Assembly (NCBI RefSeq): GCF_001625305.1
Contig: NW_017804398.1
Location: 1,163,114-1,227,113, forward strand
DNA length: 64,000 nt
Reading direction: 5' to 3'
Source of the DNA: Branchiostoma belcheri
Taxonomy: Eukaryota > Chordata > Leptocardii > Amphioxiformes > Branchiostomatidae
Part shown: in pieces, positions 27,546 through 39,500 of the stretch
Position numbering within the stretch: position 1 is the stretch's first letter
Layout: every line of letters begins with the position of its first letter
The notes under the pieces: model-generated
What the model was told of the DNA's origin: nothing
Seen by the model: the letters and a program-made list of their open reading frames with translations, nothing else
The model's database searches: none
Made by a program: the position numbers and the translations under genes

Positions 27546-30500
27546 GTAAATTCCCAATTTCATTTGTACATCAACTAAAACGGATCCTTTGTTAGACATC
27601 AAGGTAAACTCTTCATTAGCATCAGCAGAATGAACTGGCGGAACTAGTTCACAAGAATGTTTTTTACATTTTGAAGAAAAAAGTTTCCCTACGTTGGGTG
27701 GAGGAATTCCTTGCAGAAGCAGTACTTTCTCAGACGAGGGAACTTGTCTCGGATGCACTTGGGGTGGTCCCCGTACCTGTTGATCCGACTGATATCTGCC
27801 AATACCTCTGTGTGATCACGTTTAAACCATTTCCTCACTGAAGCCTCATACATCCCTCCATTTGGCTCCGTCTCCACAGTGAGCATGAAATCGACGAAGG
27901 GAAGACGAAGCATGTTGCCAAATTTGGCCACGTGGAACTGAAGGCTGCTTTCTTGAAACTGCAGAAGCCTTTTGTTTGGTTTGATTATCTCAGCATGGGT
28001 GATGTTTTTCAGGACAAGCTCCATGCAGTTGTTTCGATGAGGTAACGTTAAGTCGTTGATATACGAGACCAAGAATTTTGCTGATGCTATGACAAAGTCA
28101 TTACTTGTGCTCATTGAGATGGTCTGCAAGCACGTGCACCAGTGGTCAGCGATGTGAGCATCCTCACACGTCCTGTTTAGTGGGATCTCCTGGAACAGGC
28201 TGATTCCGTGTCCCTGGAAACGAGACTGGTCACCCGGGTAGTCCAGAATGTGCTGAAGCATCTTGTGAAAGTCGAACGCTGTGGTGAGACGCTCTTGATT
28301 TTTGCGCAGGTTGTCTGCAATTTCTGGATGTTTCTCTTTGATCCACTTGGGGATTGCGATTCCAAAGAATGGCAGCCTTTCTTCGAGCCGACCCTGCAGG
28401 AACTGCCTGATTTCTCCATAACGAGCTCCGTGGTCGGCAAACACAATCAGGACGGTGTTGTTGAGGTAACCCTTGTCGTTCCAGGAGCTGATGAGATCCA
28501 GGATGTCCTGATCAGCAGATTGTATCAAGTTCACGCTGTCATGGCTGAGTTGGGAGTGAAATGCAGTAGCAAACTTGAGAGATTGGTTGTATTTATCCAC
28601 AAAGTGTCGCATGTACTGGAAGGTGTAGTGATGTTTGGGTGTTGCACCAAGGCAGAACTGTCCATAGTACCTATAACCTGGCAGGTGTTCTATAGCAAGC
28701 CAGAAAGGCCGCATGTAGTGGTCGGTAGGTGGGTATGAGAATCCAGTTGTTCGGTACTGGAAAGTCCCTGTCCAAGCTTCGTCCTCCCCAAACATTGTCA
28801 CGTATCCCATCCTCTTATACTTCCTCCAGATCAATGGAAAGACATCACAGAGGGTTGCGTTAGCAGTACCTCTCTTAGTGTTTGGCAGCTCATCCTCCAG
28901 AAACCCTGTGAACATGCCGATGAACTGAGCAGTCGTGCCATCTCCAATCACATGATAGCCCTTCAGGACGTAACCTTGCAGTGTCTCTGTGAAGTATTGG
29001 AAGGTTTTGGGCAGTTTGCGCATAAAATTCATTCTAGAGGTGGAATCCACACCTACCATGAGCACATTCAAACCACCGCCCAACGCTTCCTTTGCCCGAC
29101 CTGAATTATGCAGCTGCTTGGCCCATATCTCCAGTGGAGGTTTCTTCTTAACTTGCTGGAACATATTGTTGTGCTGTTTCACCATCATCTCAGTCCCAGT
29201 TCCACTGAAGACCTCTGTCTCATATTGACAGCTCACCCTGGCAAACTCATGCTCAAAGGGAAAGTCCAAGGTGGTCTCGTTGTTGTCCTTGAAGTCTTTT
29301 GTGTGGACAATTATGGCGTTATTCTCCCAATCCGATAGATAGTCTATCCTGATGTACCTGCAGCTGATAAGCTTTTCTCCGGGAAGTAGAGCAGAGGAGT
29401 TTAGTCTGATAACACCAATTCTATCATCAGTGTTGCTATCCAGGTAAGTGAGGTAGTTTATTGGTCGCCCCCCACAGTGCAGATGAGACTTATCAAACAG
29501 GTGGTTGATTTCAGGATTGCTCATCTGCAGATCAGGGTATTTACAAACAGGCTGCTCTTCAGCTTCCCTGCTTTGGTCATCTTCATCGACGTTTTCAGCT
29601 TCAGCTTCCTCCCCGTCATCCTCATCATCATCAACATCTTGAGCTTCGTCATCTTCAAAAAAATCGACCTCAATTCCAGGAGGGATTGTCCTGATTGTCT
29701 CATGGTCAGCTGTTTCAATGTCACTCCTGTCGTCTTTGTGAACAGTACTTGGACTCATGACAGCAGCGATGTAAACAACTGCGGAGAGGAATCCTATGAA
29801 CAGCACAGCTGCAAAACACACCCTTATGTTCAGATTGGTTGACCGCATTGTGTCCTGTCTTGATCCTGTGTATGTACCTGTCATTGTAAAAAAAATTATG
29901 AAAACTACAAATTTATAATATTATGCAAGTATGATATGTTTTTCAACATTGCTATTGATTGTTTGATACATTTTTGAACCAGAAAAATTTGCCCACTTGG
30001 CTAAAGAATTAAACATTTTGCATTGTGCTGTTCTCTTAGAATTCCTCAACAAAGCATGGAATATAAAAAAGTTATTTTTGATGTGTACAACTAATTTACC
30101 ACTATTTTCTTTATTTTCCCTACATACAGTATAAAACTTACCTTGCCTTAAAATCAGCTGGCAAGCCTCGCAGAAAATTTGTTGCTGTATCTCTAACCCT
30201 CACCCTTAAAAAACTGTGGCTTATTTTGTTCTGTAGCTAAACCTAAATGAGTCTTCAAAAGGGGTTCCAAGACAAAGGGAGTCTATAAGCAGTGATGCAT
30301 AAAAAGCCCTTTAACACTCCATTGTGGTATTGGCAAAACCCTTTGCTGACCCTCCCAGAAGTGGCCCTTCAGAGCAAGTGGGTATCATAAGTACCACTGC
30401 ACACCCTCTTAATTCTGGATAAGGACTGCCTGCGTAAGAGGCACCAGGATGTTCCGGTACTCAATACTGCTCACCCCAATTAACAAGAGCACAGGATTAC

Positions 30501-33500
30501 AGTATTACAGACAGGTGACATGTACAAACAGGATTTTACCAGTTAAGGTACAGAGAAAAAAGGTGACACAAATGTCACCATAATTGTCAACAACAACAAG
30601 AAATACAACATACTCTTGTCTTTGTAAACAGTCAAATAAATATTAAACTTTTGTGTGTTATAGAGAAATTCTGTTAAGCTTACTTACATGTAAATCCGTT
30701 AAAGAACAATGGAGTATATCTAAGTAAATTTGCAGGTTTACAACCCTGATTTTCAAGCCATTCAAGACTGTTTCTCTGTTTCAGCCTGAAGTTGAAGCTG
30801 GAGTTTCTGTACTCAGGACCAGGAGCAGCAGACAGCTATGTGGGTAAGTGTTAAGACCTATTAGTTTGACAGGGTTTGTTTTCTTGCCCAAATTTGAATC
30901 AAACCATAAAGCCGGAAAAGGAACAACTTTACATTGCACAGATCTACATGGTGTCCAGAGGACAGACCTCAAAAACAGATGGGGAATCCAAGATCTTCAA
31001 CAAAACTCTGACAGCTTAGGCTGCTTACAGGGAAGAAGACACAGTAACACGAAATGAAGAAAGACTTGCCAGAATTATTTCAACCACCACACTAAGCTGC
31101 ATGGATAACACAGTGCATCATCATCATTTCAATCAAAACTAGATATAATTTTAAAATCTTAAAATTTATGTAAATATTTCTTCTCCTCCCTCCCAGATCT
31201 TGACTACACCGTGGAGGCTGACAGTCCCCGGGACCAGCTGGGCCTGGAGAGGAGACTGTTCTTCCCTAACCAGTCCTCCACATACAAGGCACAGGCACCT
31301 CTCAGGGTCTACCTCAAACATGTCAAGTCCAAGACCATCACAGTATACGTCAAGGTCAGGAACATAAGATGTTTGTCTGTCTATTTGTTTGTTTGTTTGT
31401 TTGTTTGTACAGCAAGTACATGCTAGGTAAGATTGGACTGTGAGGTTTGATGGACACACACTGGGATGGACCCCACTCCTTTCATTAGGTATGTAGTGGG
31501 CGTTGTGCTCGAGGTATGGGTTTCCTGAAATCTTTTAATAACCAAAGCCATATTTGTCTATTTTCTAGGATAAGTTTGAAGACATCACTGCCCGAGTTCC
31601 CATCATCTTGGAGTTCTCTATATTCCGTGCCCGTCGAAGGTCACAGTTCCCGCCTGTAGAGGACAGCGGTGTTCTACCAGCAGTGGACGACTACCCTCTG
31701 CTCCAGAGCAACACTGCTCACATATATGTAAGTGCCTTTGATCATTGTTACACTTTTGATTGACACCCCCTTTTCGCTTTTCAATTTTTTTGATGTTAAG
31801 TACTGTACAAAGAAATATGCATACAGTGATACATGTATGTGTCTGTTGCTTTGCCTCCACCAGGTGAATCTTACAGGTGGCTGCATGTGTAGAAACGTAC
31901 GGATCAAGTAAGTCACTTTTTCTTGTTCTTCATGTATTTGACTGACTTTATGACTGCTTAATGATCCTGTTTGGTTATCTGTTGTATGAATTTTTATGAT
32001 ATACAATGTAGTAACATTTCCATCTTGCTGTTGTACAGGAAGTCAGATGACTGTTTCCACTGTCCAGGAGAGAGGAGCACCCTGCAGTTTATAGAGGTGA
32101 GGCCTGTATACACACAAAAGGACTTAAGTCACTGATATGTGCAAATTTTGCATTAATCTGATTCGATTTACACTGTTTATGCCACGAAGTGTTGAGGCAG
32201 GTGGGTTTGGCCTAACTTATACCTAAGTGCCTTTGATACCATTGAAAGATATAAACTTAGGTTTTCTGTTTTGTGTTGTTTTTCCTTGTCTCCCAGGACC
32301 AGTCGTTGACCCCACCTGGTGCCCAGCAAGGTGACATTGTCCGCATGCAGCCTCAACGGGTCGCACTTGACCTTCGACCAGGTAAGGACAAGTGTAGATA
32401 AGTATGCCCTCAAAGTTGATCAAAGTGGTTCGGGTTCAACCAATTAAAATCAACTAGAAGAGTTTGTAGCTAGGTCAGTTATTTTCTTTTTCAACAAGTA
32501 GCAGAAACCTTCCTTTGTTTTATATAGGCTGTGAAATAGATGAAAAGATTTTGAACACATTTTGTAGAATAGACAAAATAAATCTTCATCATGGTTGAAT
32601 TAGTTCTTGGTGCACAAATAGATGATGTCATGCACCACATGTAACACATTACATTACCTATAGCAAAGTCTGTACAGTCATATGAGATTACAGACAAACC
32701 AGCGAATGAAAGCAGTATGATAGATACAATCTAAGTGTCTATTCAGTGAATGTCGTTGTTCACCATGAAAAGTGAAGAAATATTTAGTTAATTAGTTCAG
32801 GTTCACACAGTTTGATCTCCATGTTGCCCACAGGCAGTCGAGTGTCGTTTGACCTCCAGGTGAGGAGACTAGAAGACTACCCCATTGACCTGTACTACCT
32901 GTTAGACATGTCCAAGTCCATGCAGGAGTTCAGAGATGAGCTGACCAAGCTGGGCAAACATCTCGGTAAGTTGGAGTCATGGCTTCTATCATGTCCTTCT
33001 AGGAGATGCATCATTGCAGGAATTGGACTCCAAATTGGACACACTCAAGTCAAAGTCCTTCCTGCACCAGATGGTGCATAGGGTAGTGCTCATCTCTGTT
33101 CCAATATCCCATGTGCCACATAACTTTGTGTAATCATTATGGCAGGGGGCTAGTAGCCTAGTACACTGAAGTGGTCTATTGCTTACTGGGTTCAGCAGCA
33201 GGGAGAAGGCTAAGAAGACTTTTATATCAAAATGATATTTGATTGTACCTTTTTATGTCATCCTACAGCCCGCAAGTTATCTGAGAAGACGGAAAGCTTC
33301 CGCCTTGGACTGGGGGCATTTGTGGAGAAACCAGTGGATCCATTCGCATTCACTGCATTCTACTTTGACAAGAAGAAAGGCCAGATGGTTTACAAGTAAG
33401 TTGTAAAATGATCTCCTGTTTACTTGCCTAGCCACTGGGACATTTTACACCACACATATTTCACAACATTTATGTACTACTCATGAAATTTTGAGATTAT

Positions 33501-36500
33501 AATGAGACTATAGTTTATACATTGTTAAATTGCTTTTTTGAATAGATTCTATGTCTCTCTCTCTCTCTAGACTGGAGGAGCCATGTGCAGGCTGTGTCGG
33601 GCCGTACATCTTTAAGAACGTCCTGCCACTGACCAACCAGACTGACCGTCTGGGGGAGGTGGTCAGGTTCCAGAAGAACTCCAGTAATGCTGACCTTCCC
33701 GAGGGTGTTCTGGATGGGATGCTGCAGGCTACTGTGTGCCAGGTAACACATTAGATATGAATATTGATGGATAGACATCCCAATACTACAACAATTCAAA
33801 CTTACTACTGGAAGAAATATGGACATTACTACAGGGCATTTTGAGTGACATCTATCACTCTTTACAAACATCACAAGAATCACTCACTGGCAGTCAATTT
33901 AGTAACAGGACTGTGGTGCTTGTTACAAAATTACTAGCCTACAAACCATTGTGATTAGATTTACGTCTGCCCTGATAATGGTTTGTAGGCAACAATTACA
34001 GGTTCTTCTGATTACACAGGGACAGCCCCATGTTCAAATACACCTATGTTCTGATATGGGAGGGTTGTCAGAACATAGATTGTGTTGTTGGAACATGGGG
34101 GTGTAAACTATAAAGTGATTATATATGCAGTTGATCCCAACATTGTTTTGCCTGTCCTCAGGGACCAATAGGGTGGAGAAAGCAGGCTACAAGGCTCCTC
34201 CTGGTGGCCACAGATGCAGGGTTCCACTATGCAGGGGACGGGAAACTAGCTGGGCTGGTCACACCGAATGACGGGCGATGTCATGTGGGGTCAGACGGAA
34301 ACTTCATCAAGGATGCAGTTAACCAGGTCTGACTCTGAACCACAATCATTCTTACAATCTTACAAGGACATGGAATGGGGGGGACAAGATGTGTCTATTG
34401 TATACTTCCCCTTTAGGTTGTTTGGGATGTAAATTATTTTGTATTTATTCGCAAACTCGTGCCTTAAACTATTTTCCAAGGAACACACAGATGTATCATG
34501 TATAAAGTGAAGAGGTAATAAATGTCTTGTCTATAAATCTGACACTTGTAACTTTTTTTCCAGGATTTCCCCTCAGTGGCCCAGCTGAAGGGACTGCTGG
34601 AGGAACACAACACCATGAGCATTTTTGCTGTCACCCAGAGGAGTCTGCACATCTATGAGGTCAGTTACAGTAAACTATATGGGTCGTGCAGCACATTTTA
34701 TACAATTGCTCATCAAATTAATCATTAAGAAACTTCACCCACTTGCTCTTTGAAGGCTGCTGTGCTACAAAACTGTGCCATTTGCCTCAGATTGGTCACA
34801 AACATGATGTTGTTAAAAAGTGGTTGTTCAGCACCAAGGACAGATCTAGTATGGCCATTGTTGGTACACAGGTGGCCTTACAACAGCTTCATCCTAATCT
34901 GTTAAACCCTTGCCTTTTAAAATGTACCTTTTTGATGTGTCACATTCCATTCTGACCAGAAAGACATTGTTTTCCTCCTGCAGGAACTCAGCCAGCTGCT
35001 AGAGGGCTCTACTGCAAAGCTGCTGGCCAACGATTCCTCCAACCTTCTGGACCTGGTTAGCGATGCATATGAGGCAAGTTACAAAAATGTTCCATGATCA
35101 TTTACAATTATTTCTTGCATACTTTCCTCTTTAGGTTGTTTGAGGTTCAACGACTACATGTATGACATTTTGTTCCTGTTAACGCCCTCAGGAGCTGACT
35201 TCCAGGATTCGCCTTCTCACCAAGAATGTACCACAAGGGGTGGACCTGTCAATCACTGCCAAGTGTCCCCATCAACCTAACGGTACCGCCTCCTCCGAGT
35301 GCCACCCTGTCCTACTGGGAGAGACAGTAAGCCAGTTCTTCCTATGGGTTATTGAGTTGGAAGCACTGTTTGCGTTGATCATGTCGTGAATTCCTTTAAT
35401 CCATTTGTAAAAGTTAAGGTGTAAAAATAAATTCTGGCCAGATTTTTAGTCAACTTCATGAATTGATTGTACTCCCTGTCCACTCCAGGTAACATTTACA
35501 ATAACAGCAGAGGTGGACCCATCCAAATGTCTGTCTGCACCGGAGGTCTCCACAGTAACCATACAGCCTGTGGGGTACAATGAGTACCTGACTATTGACT
35601 TACATATCTCCTGTACCACCTGTCTATGTCAGGTATGTTTCTTCGGGGTTTTTTCTCAATGAAAAAGTGGAAAATGATAACTTGCTAGCCATATTAATGT
35701 CACAAGGTGTAATGGGTAAATCATGATGGTCTGCTTTCATTAAAAGCATGATTAGTATCTCGATCTTGTCTTAGATTTGTCACAAATATGTTGTTGTTAA
35801 AAAATGGCCGTTCAGCACCAATGACAGATCAAGCCTCGATGCACAAAGTCATTCCAACTGTCCATCTGTTCCCAGTCTCCAGAAAAGCCGTGCAGCTGTG
35901 AGGCCACCTCAGCCCACAGCGGTGAGTCGGCTATCCTGGCCTGGCTGTCGGAGTATTACTGGGTGGCTGCGGTGCTGGGGGCCATGCTGCTGGTCACCGC
36001 GGTGCTCGTGTTCACGCTGCTGGGCATGAGGTGTCGGGACAAGCAGCCGCGCATGGACGAGGCCATGGCACTGGCCAATGAGATCGAGATGAATGGTCAC
36101 GTGACCACAACATACTCCCGGCAACAGCAAGGTATCGTGTGGTTTTTGTTTGTTTGTTTGAGCCTGTTTATCCATGAAATACTCAATTTGGCCTGCTGGC
36201 CACTTTCATTGAGGTCATGAGGGAAGAGTTAAGGGTCAGACAAAATGTAACATTACAACAGGTTACATGATTCAAGTCCAAACAAATCCATAGAAGTATC
36301 AAATCCATGGAATTATACATTGTATATTGAATGTAACATTACAGTAAGAGTACTAGATACCATTGAACTAATATGTGCTCTGAAACCTCACACGTGCAGG
36401 TGGCCTAGAAGGAACCCAAGCAAATGAGTATGTCCCAGAAGGAGCGTTTGCTACTGCATCCCCGAGTACACCCTTGGAACTGGAGGAGACCATCCCCCTG

Positions 36501-39500
36501 TTTCTACAAGACATCCTCATTGACAGGGAGAGGGTGTTTCTGGAAGCTGTCATTGGCAAGGGTATGGCTTAATTTTTCTATATACATTGTACTGTAATAA
36601 AGGTCTCTTAAACCCACTGTTTCCTGCCTTGTGATATGTCAATGTCATCAATGTAACATTGTTAAGACATCAATCATGGCTTTCATTAAATATTCTGTAC
36701 AGTTTCAAAGCTTATATGCAATTTGTTTCTCCTGGCAGGCTTCTTTGGACTGGTCTTCAAAGGAAAACTGAAGTCAGGTGAAGGGAAGGATGAGATGGAC
36801 GTAGCAGTCAAGACTCTAAAACGTATGTTGTTCAGAAAAACCTAAAAAACTGTTATTACAAAACAGAATGACTGTATCAGTCCAGCAAGTTTTATATTTC
36901 CTAGATTTATCATGAGTATTGTCTTATGGCTGTTTCTGTAATTTCTCATGCATGCAGATTGCAAATTAAAAAGAGTTGGAGGGGGCCGTGAAGTGTTGAC
37001 ATCATGAAAACGTGATAGTCACCTGTTATGTCATACCTTCCACAAATGTGATAAATCCCAGTAAACAAGTAAAATGTATAGATCTAACCAGTTGATACCT
37101 GTGCCCAACAGATGCGTCTAACTCTGATGAGCTGGAGGCATTCCTGGGTGAGGGGATCATGATGAAGGACTTTAACCACCCCAACGTGCTGACTCTGATC
37201 GGGGTGTGCATGGCTGCGGACGAGCCTCCCCTGGTCATCCTGCCCTTCATGGCACACGGCGACCTCGCCACCTTCCTCAGGGACCCAGACAAGGTGGGGG
37301 GTTGTGATGGAGCAGACATGTTTAGCATTGTTACTATGAATTGTGATACTTTCACAGTAGTGTTATTGTTGCTTTTTTTCACAGTGACCTCTCTTCGTGA
37401 CACCTCAAATACGTGTTTTGTATTTCTATTGTACTACAGAATGGTTTCCACTATGAACTTTAGAAACCATAAAACACCTCATACTGTAAAATAAAACCAC
37501 CAAAATAATTCACCTGACTTTGTAGCCACATAACTGTTTTCAAAGGCTGTGAGTACAGGAGCAAAAAGGCCAATACTATTCTTAAGTTTTGTAGAGTTCT
37601 TGTACACTTACATATACTGTAATCCTTACTTCTGATAGACCCTGACCCGACGGGACCTGCTCACATTTGGGAGAGACATTGCCCGAGGAATGGCGTACCT
37701 AAGTGACCTTAAGTTTGTGCATCGAGACTTGGCTGCAAGGAACTGCATGTAAGCATATCTCTGTATCTTCTTCTGAATTAGATGCACTTTAAGACTGATA
37801 TTGTAGCATACTTTTTTATTTGATTCATACAAGACATGAAGAAGAATGCATTCATGTCAAATCCTTTTTCTTCAGTAACACTGCTTTTAGATGTAAATAT
37901 TTTTTAAAACAAATATTTGTTAGATTTTCTCCACAGTGACCGCATGGGCTATCTTTTGACACATGACAATTTTCCCTACTAAACAGGTTGGATGACACCC
38001 TGACAGTAAAAGTGGCAGACTTCGGCCTGTCCCGTGACATTTACGAGCGTGAGTACTACAGCAGTGGGGACAAGCGAGCCAAGCTGCCCGTCAAGTGGAT
38101 GGCCATCGAGAGCCTGACTGATGGAATCTACTCCACCAAAACTGATGTGGTGGGTATGATGTACTATAACAATCCCGGAGCAGAAGTCATTACCCAGCAC
38201 AGTATGGAGTATCCTCACTTCATACATGTAACTAGCAATGCCTAGAGTTAGATGTAACAAAAGCTTATGTTGATCAAGAAAACAGGTGATGGCTGTCCAT
38301 GGTACTGAAAGCTATTCAGTTTGAAGGTTTGGTACCACAGAATTCAAAACTGAACAAAATACACGTTCTGAAGTCTGACACTAACTCTCTTGTATGTTTG
38401 CACTGTGATATGTCAATATAATTGTTATTGTTTTACCCAGTGGTCATATGGAGTGGTTCTGTGGGAGATCTGGACACGAGGAGTGATCCCGTACCCTGAT
38501 GTGGACAACATGGACGTGACGGAGTACCTACTGCAGGGTCGCAGGCTGCGCAAACCCAGGCACTGCCAGGAAGCATTGTAAGTACACGTGTCATATTCTA
38601 CATCAGTTCTGTACATCTGTTTAGCCAGACTATAACTGCCCCTCAGTGTAACACACCAGCTTGGCATGCATGCAGTGTGGCGGTATCTAGTTATTATGGG
38701 TTCACCACACCACGAAGTGGTGTGGTGAAACCATATTGCTTTTTCTGATGTTTCTTCTCCTCCTTCTCCTTCTCCTCCTGCCATTTTTTAAATGGATTCA
38801 GCTTCTTCATTTTAGGGCCTAAGGTCCTGAAATTTGGTATGGAGGTACAGTGGGCAAATACCCCTAGGCGTTTTTTAAATGTTTGTGATACAGGCTTTTA
38901 GAATGGTTTTATTTGAGTTTTTTGGCTGTATTATAGCTAATGTATTACTGTGTTAGTGTGCCATGTTTACCACGTCTGGGCATGAGTCATCACAATGGAA
39001 TGCAGGGCATCAACCAATAGGCATGCAGCTTTCCTCTATACTTCTTGCTGATTGGCTGTTGGAATTTAACTTGATTAACACCTGCACACTGAGCATTTCC
39101 ACCTGCACAGAGCATTTCTTGCTGATTGGCTGTTGGGATTTAACTTGATTAACACCTGCACAGAGTATTTCCATACTGACAGTATGTCTTTATTCAAGTG
39201 TTTTGGTAGGCATTTCAAGCTTTTCTGCTCCAGCATTGGAATGCGGGGCATGAACGTTTTTTTTTTATTTTGAAAATCAACAGTTTGCATTATGCAATTA
39301 AAAATCCTAACCAATAAAGTAGGGAATAGCTATCCAACTGTTGTTTTAGTTGTATGTTACTTCATATTATAGTTATATCAATGTAAATCATTGTTTTCCC
39401 TTGTGTTTCTCATTCTTTCCCTGCCATGTCGTAAAATGCGGTGAACCCATCGCTGTATTTGCTCCAAAGCAAATATTGGCCTTTCTAGTATTCATTCATA

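Noticed and set aside
31727..36400. Assembly chimera as the cause of the fusion.
   Set aside because: The module boundaries fall in ordinary introns without gaps or sequence breaks, and the neighbouring minus-strand gene carries a matching beta head with the same phases and an alpha-like remnant. It cannot be fully excluded without reads.
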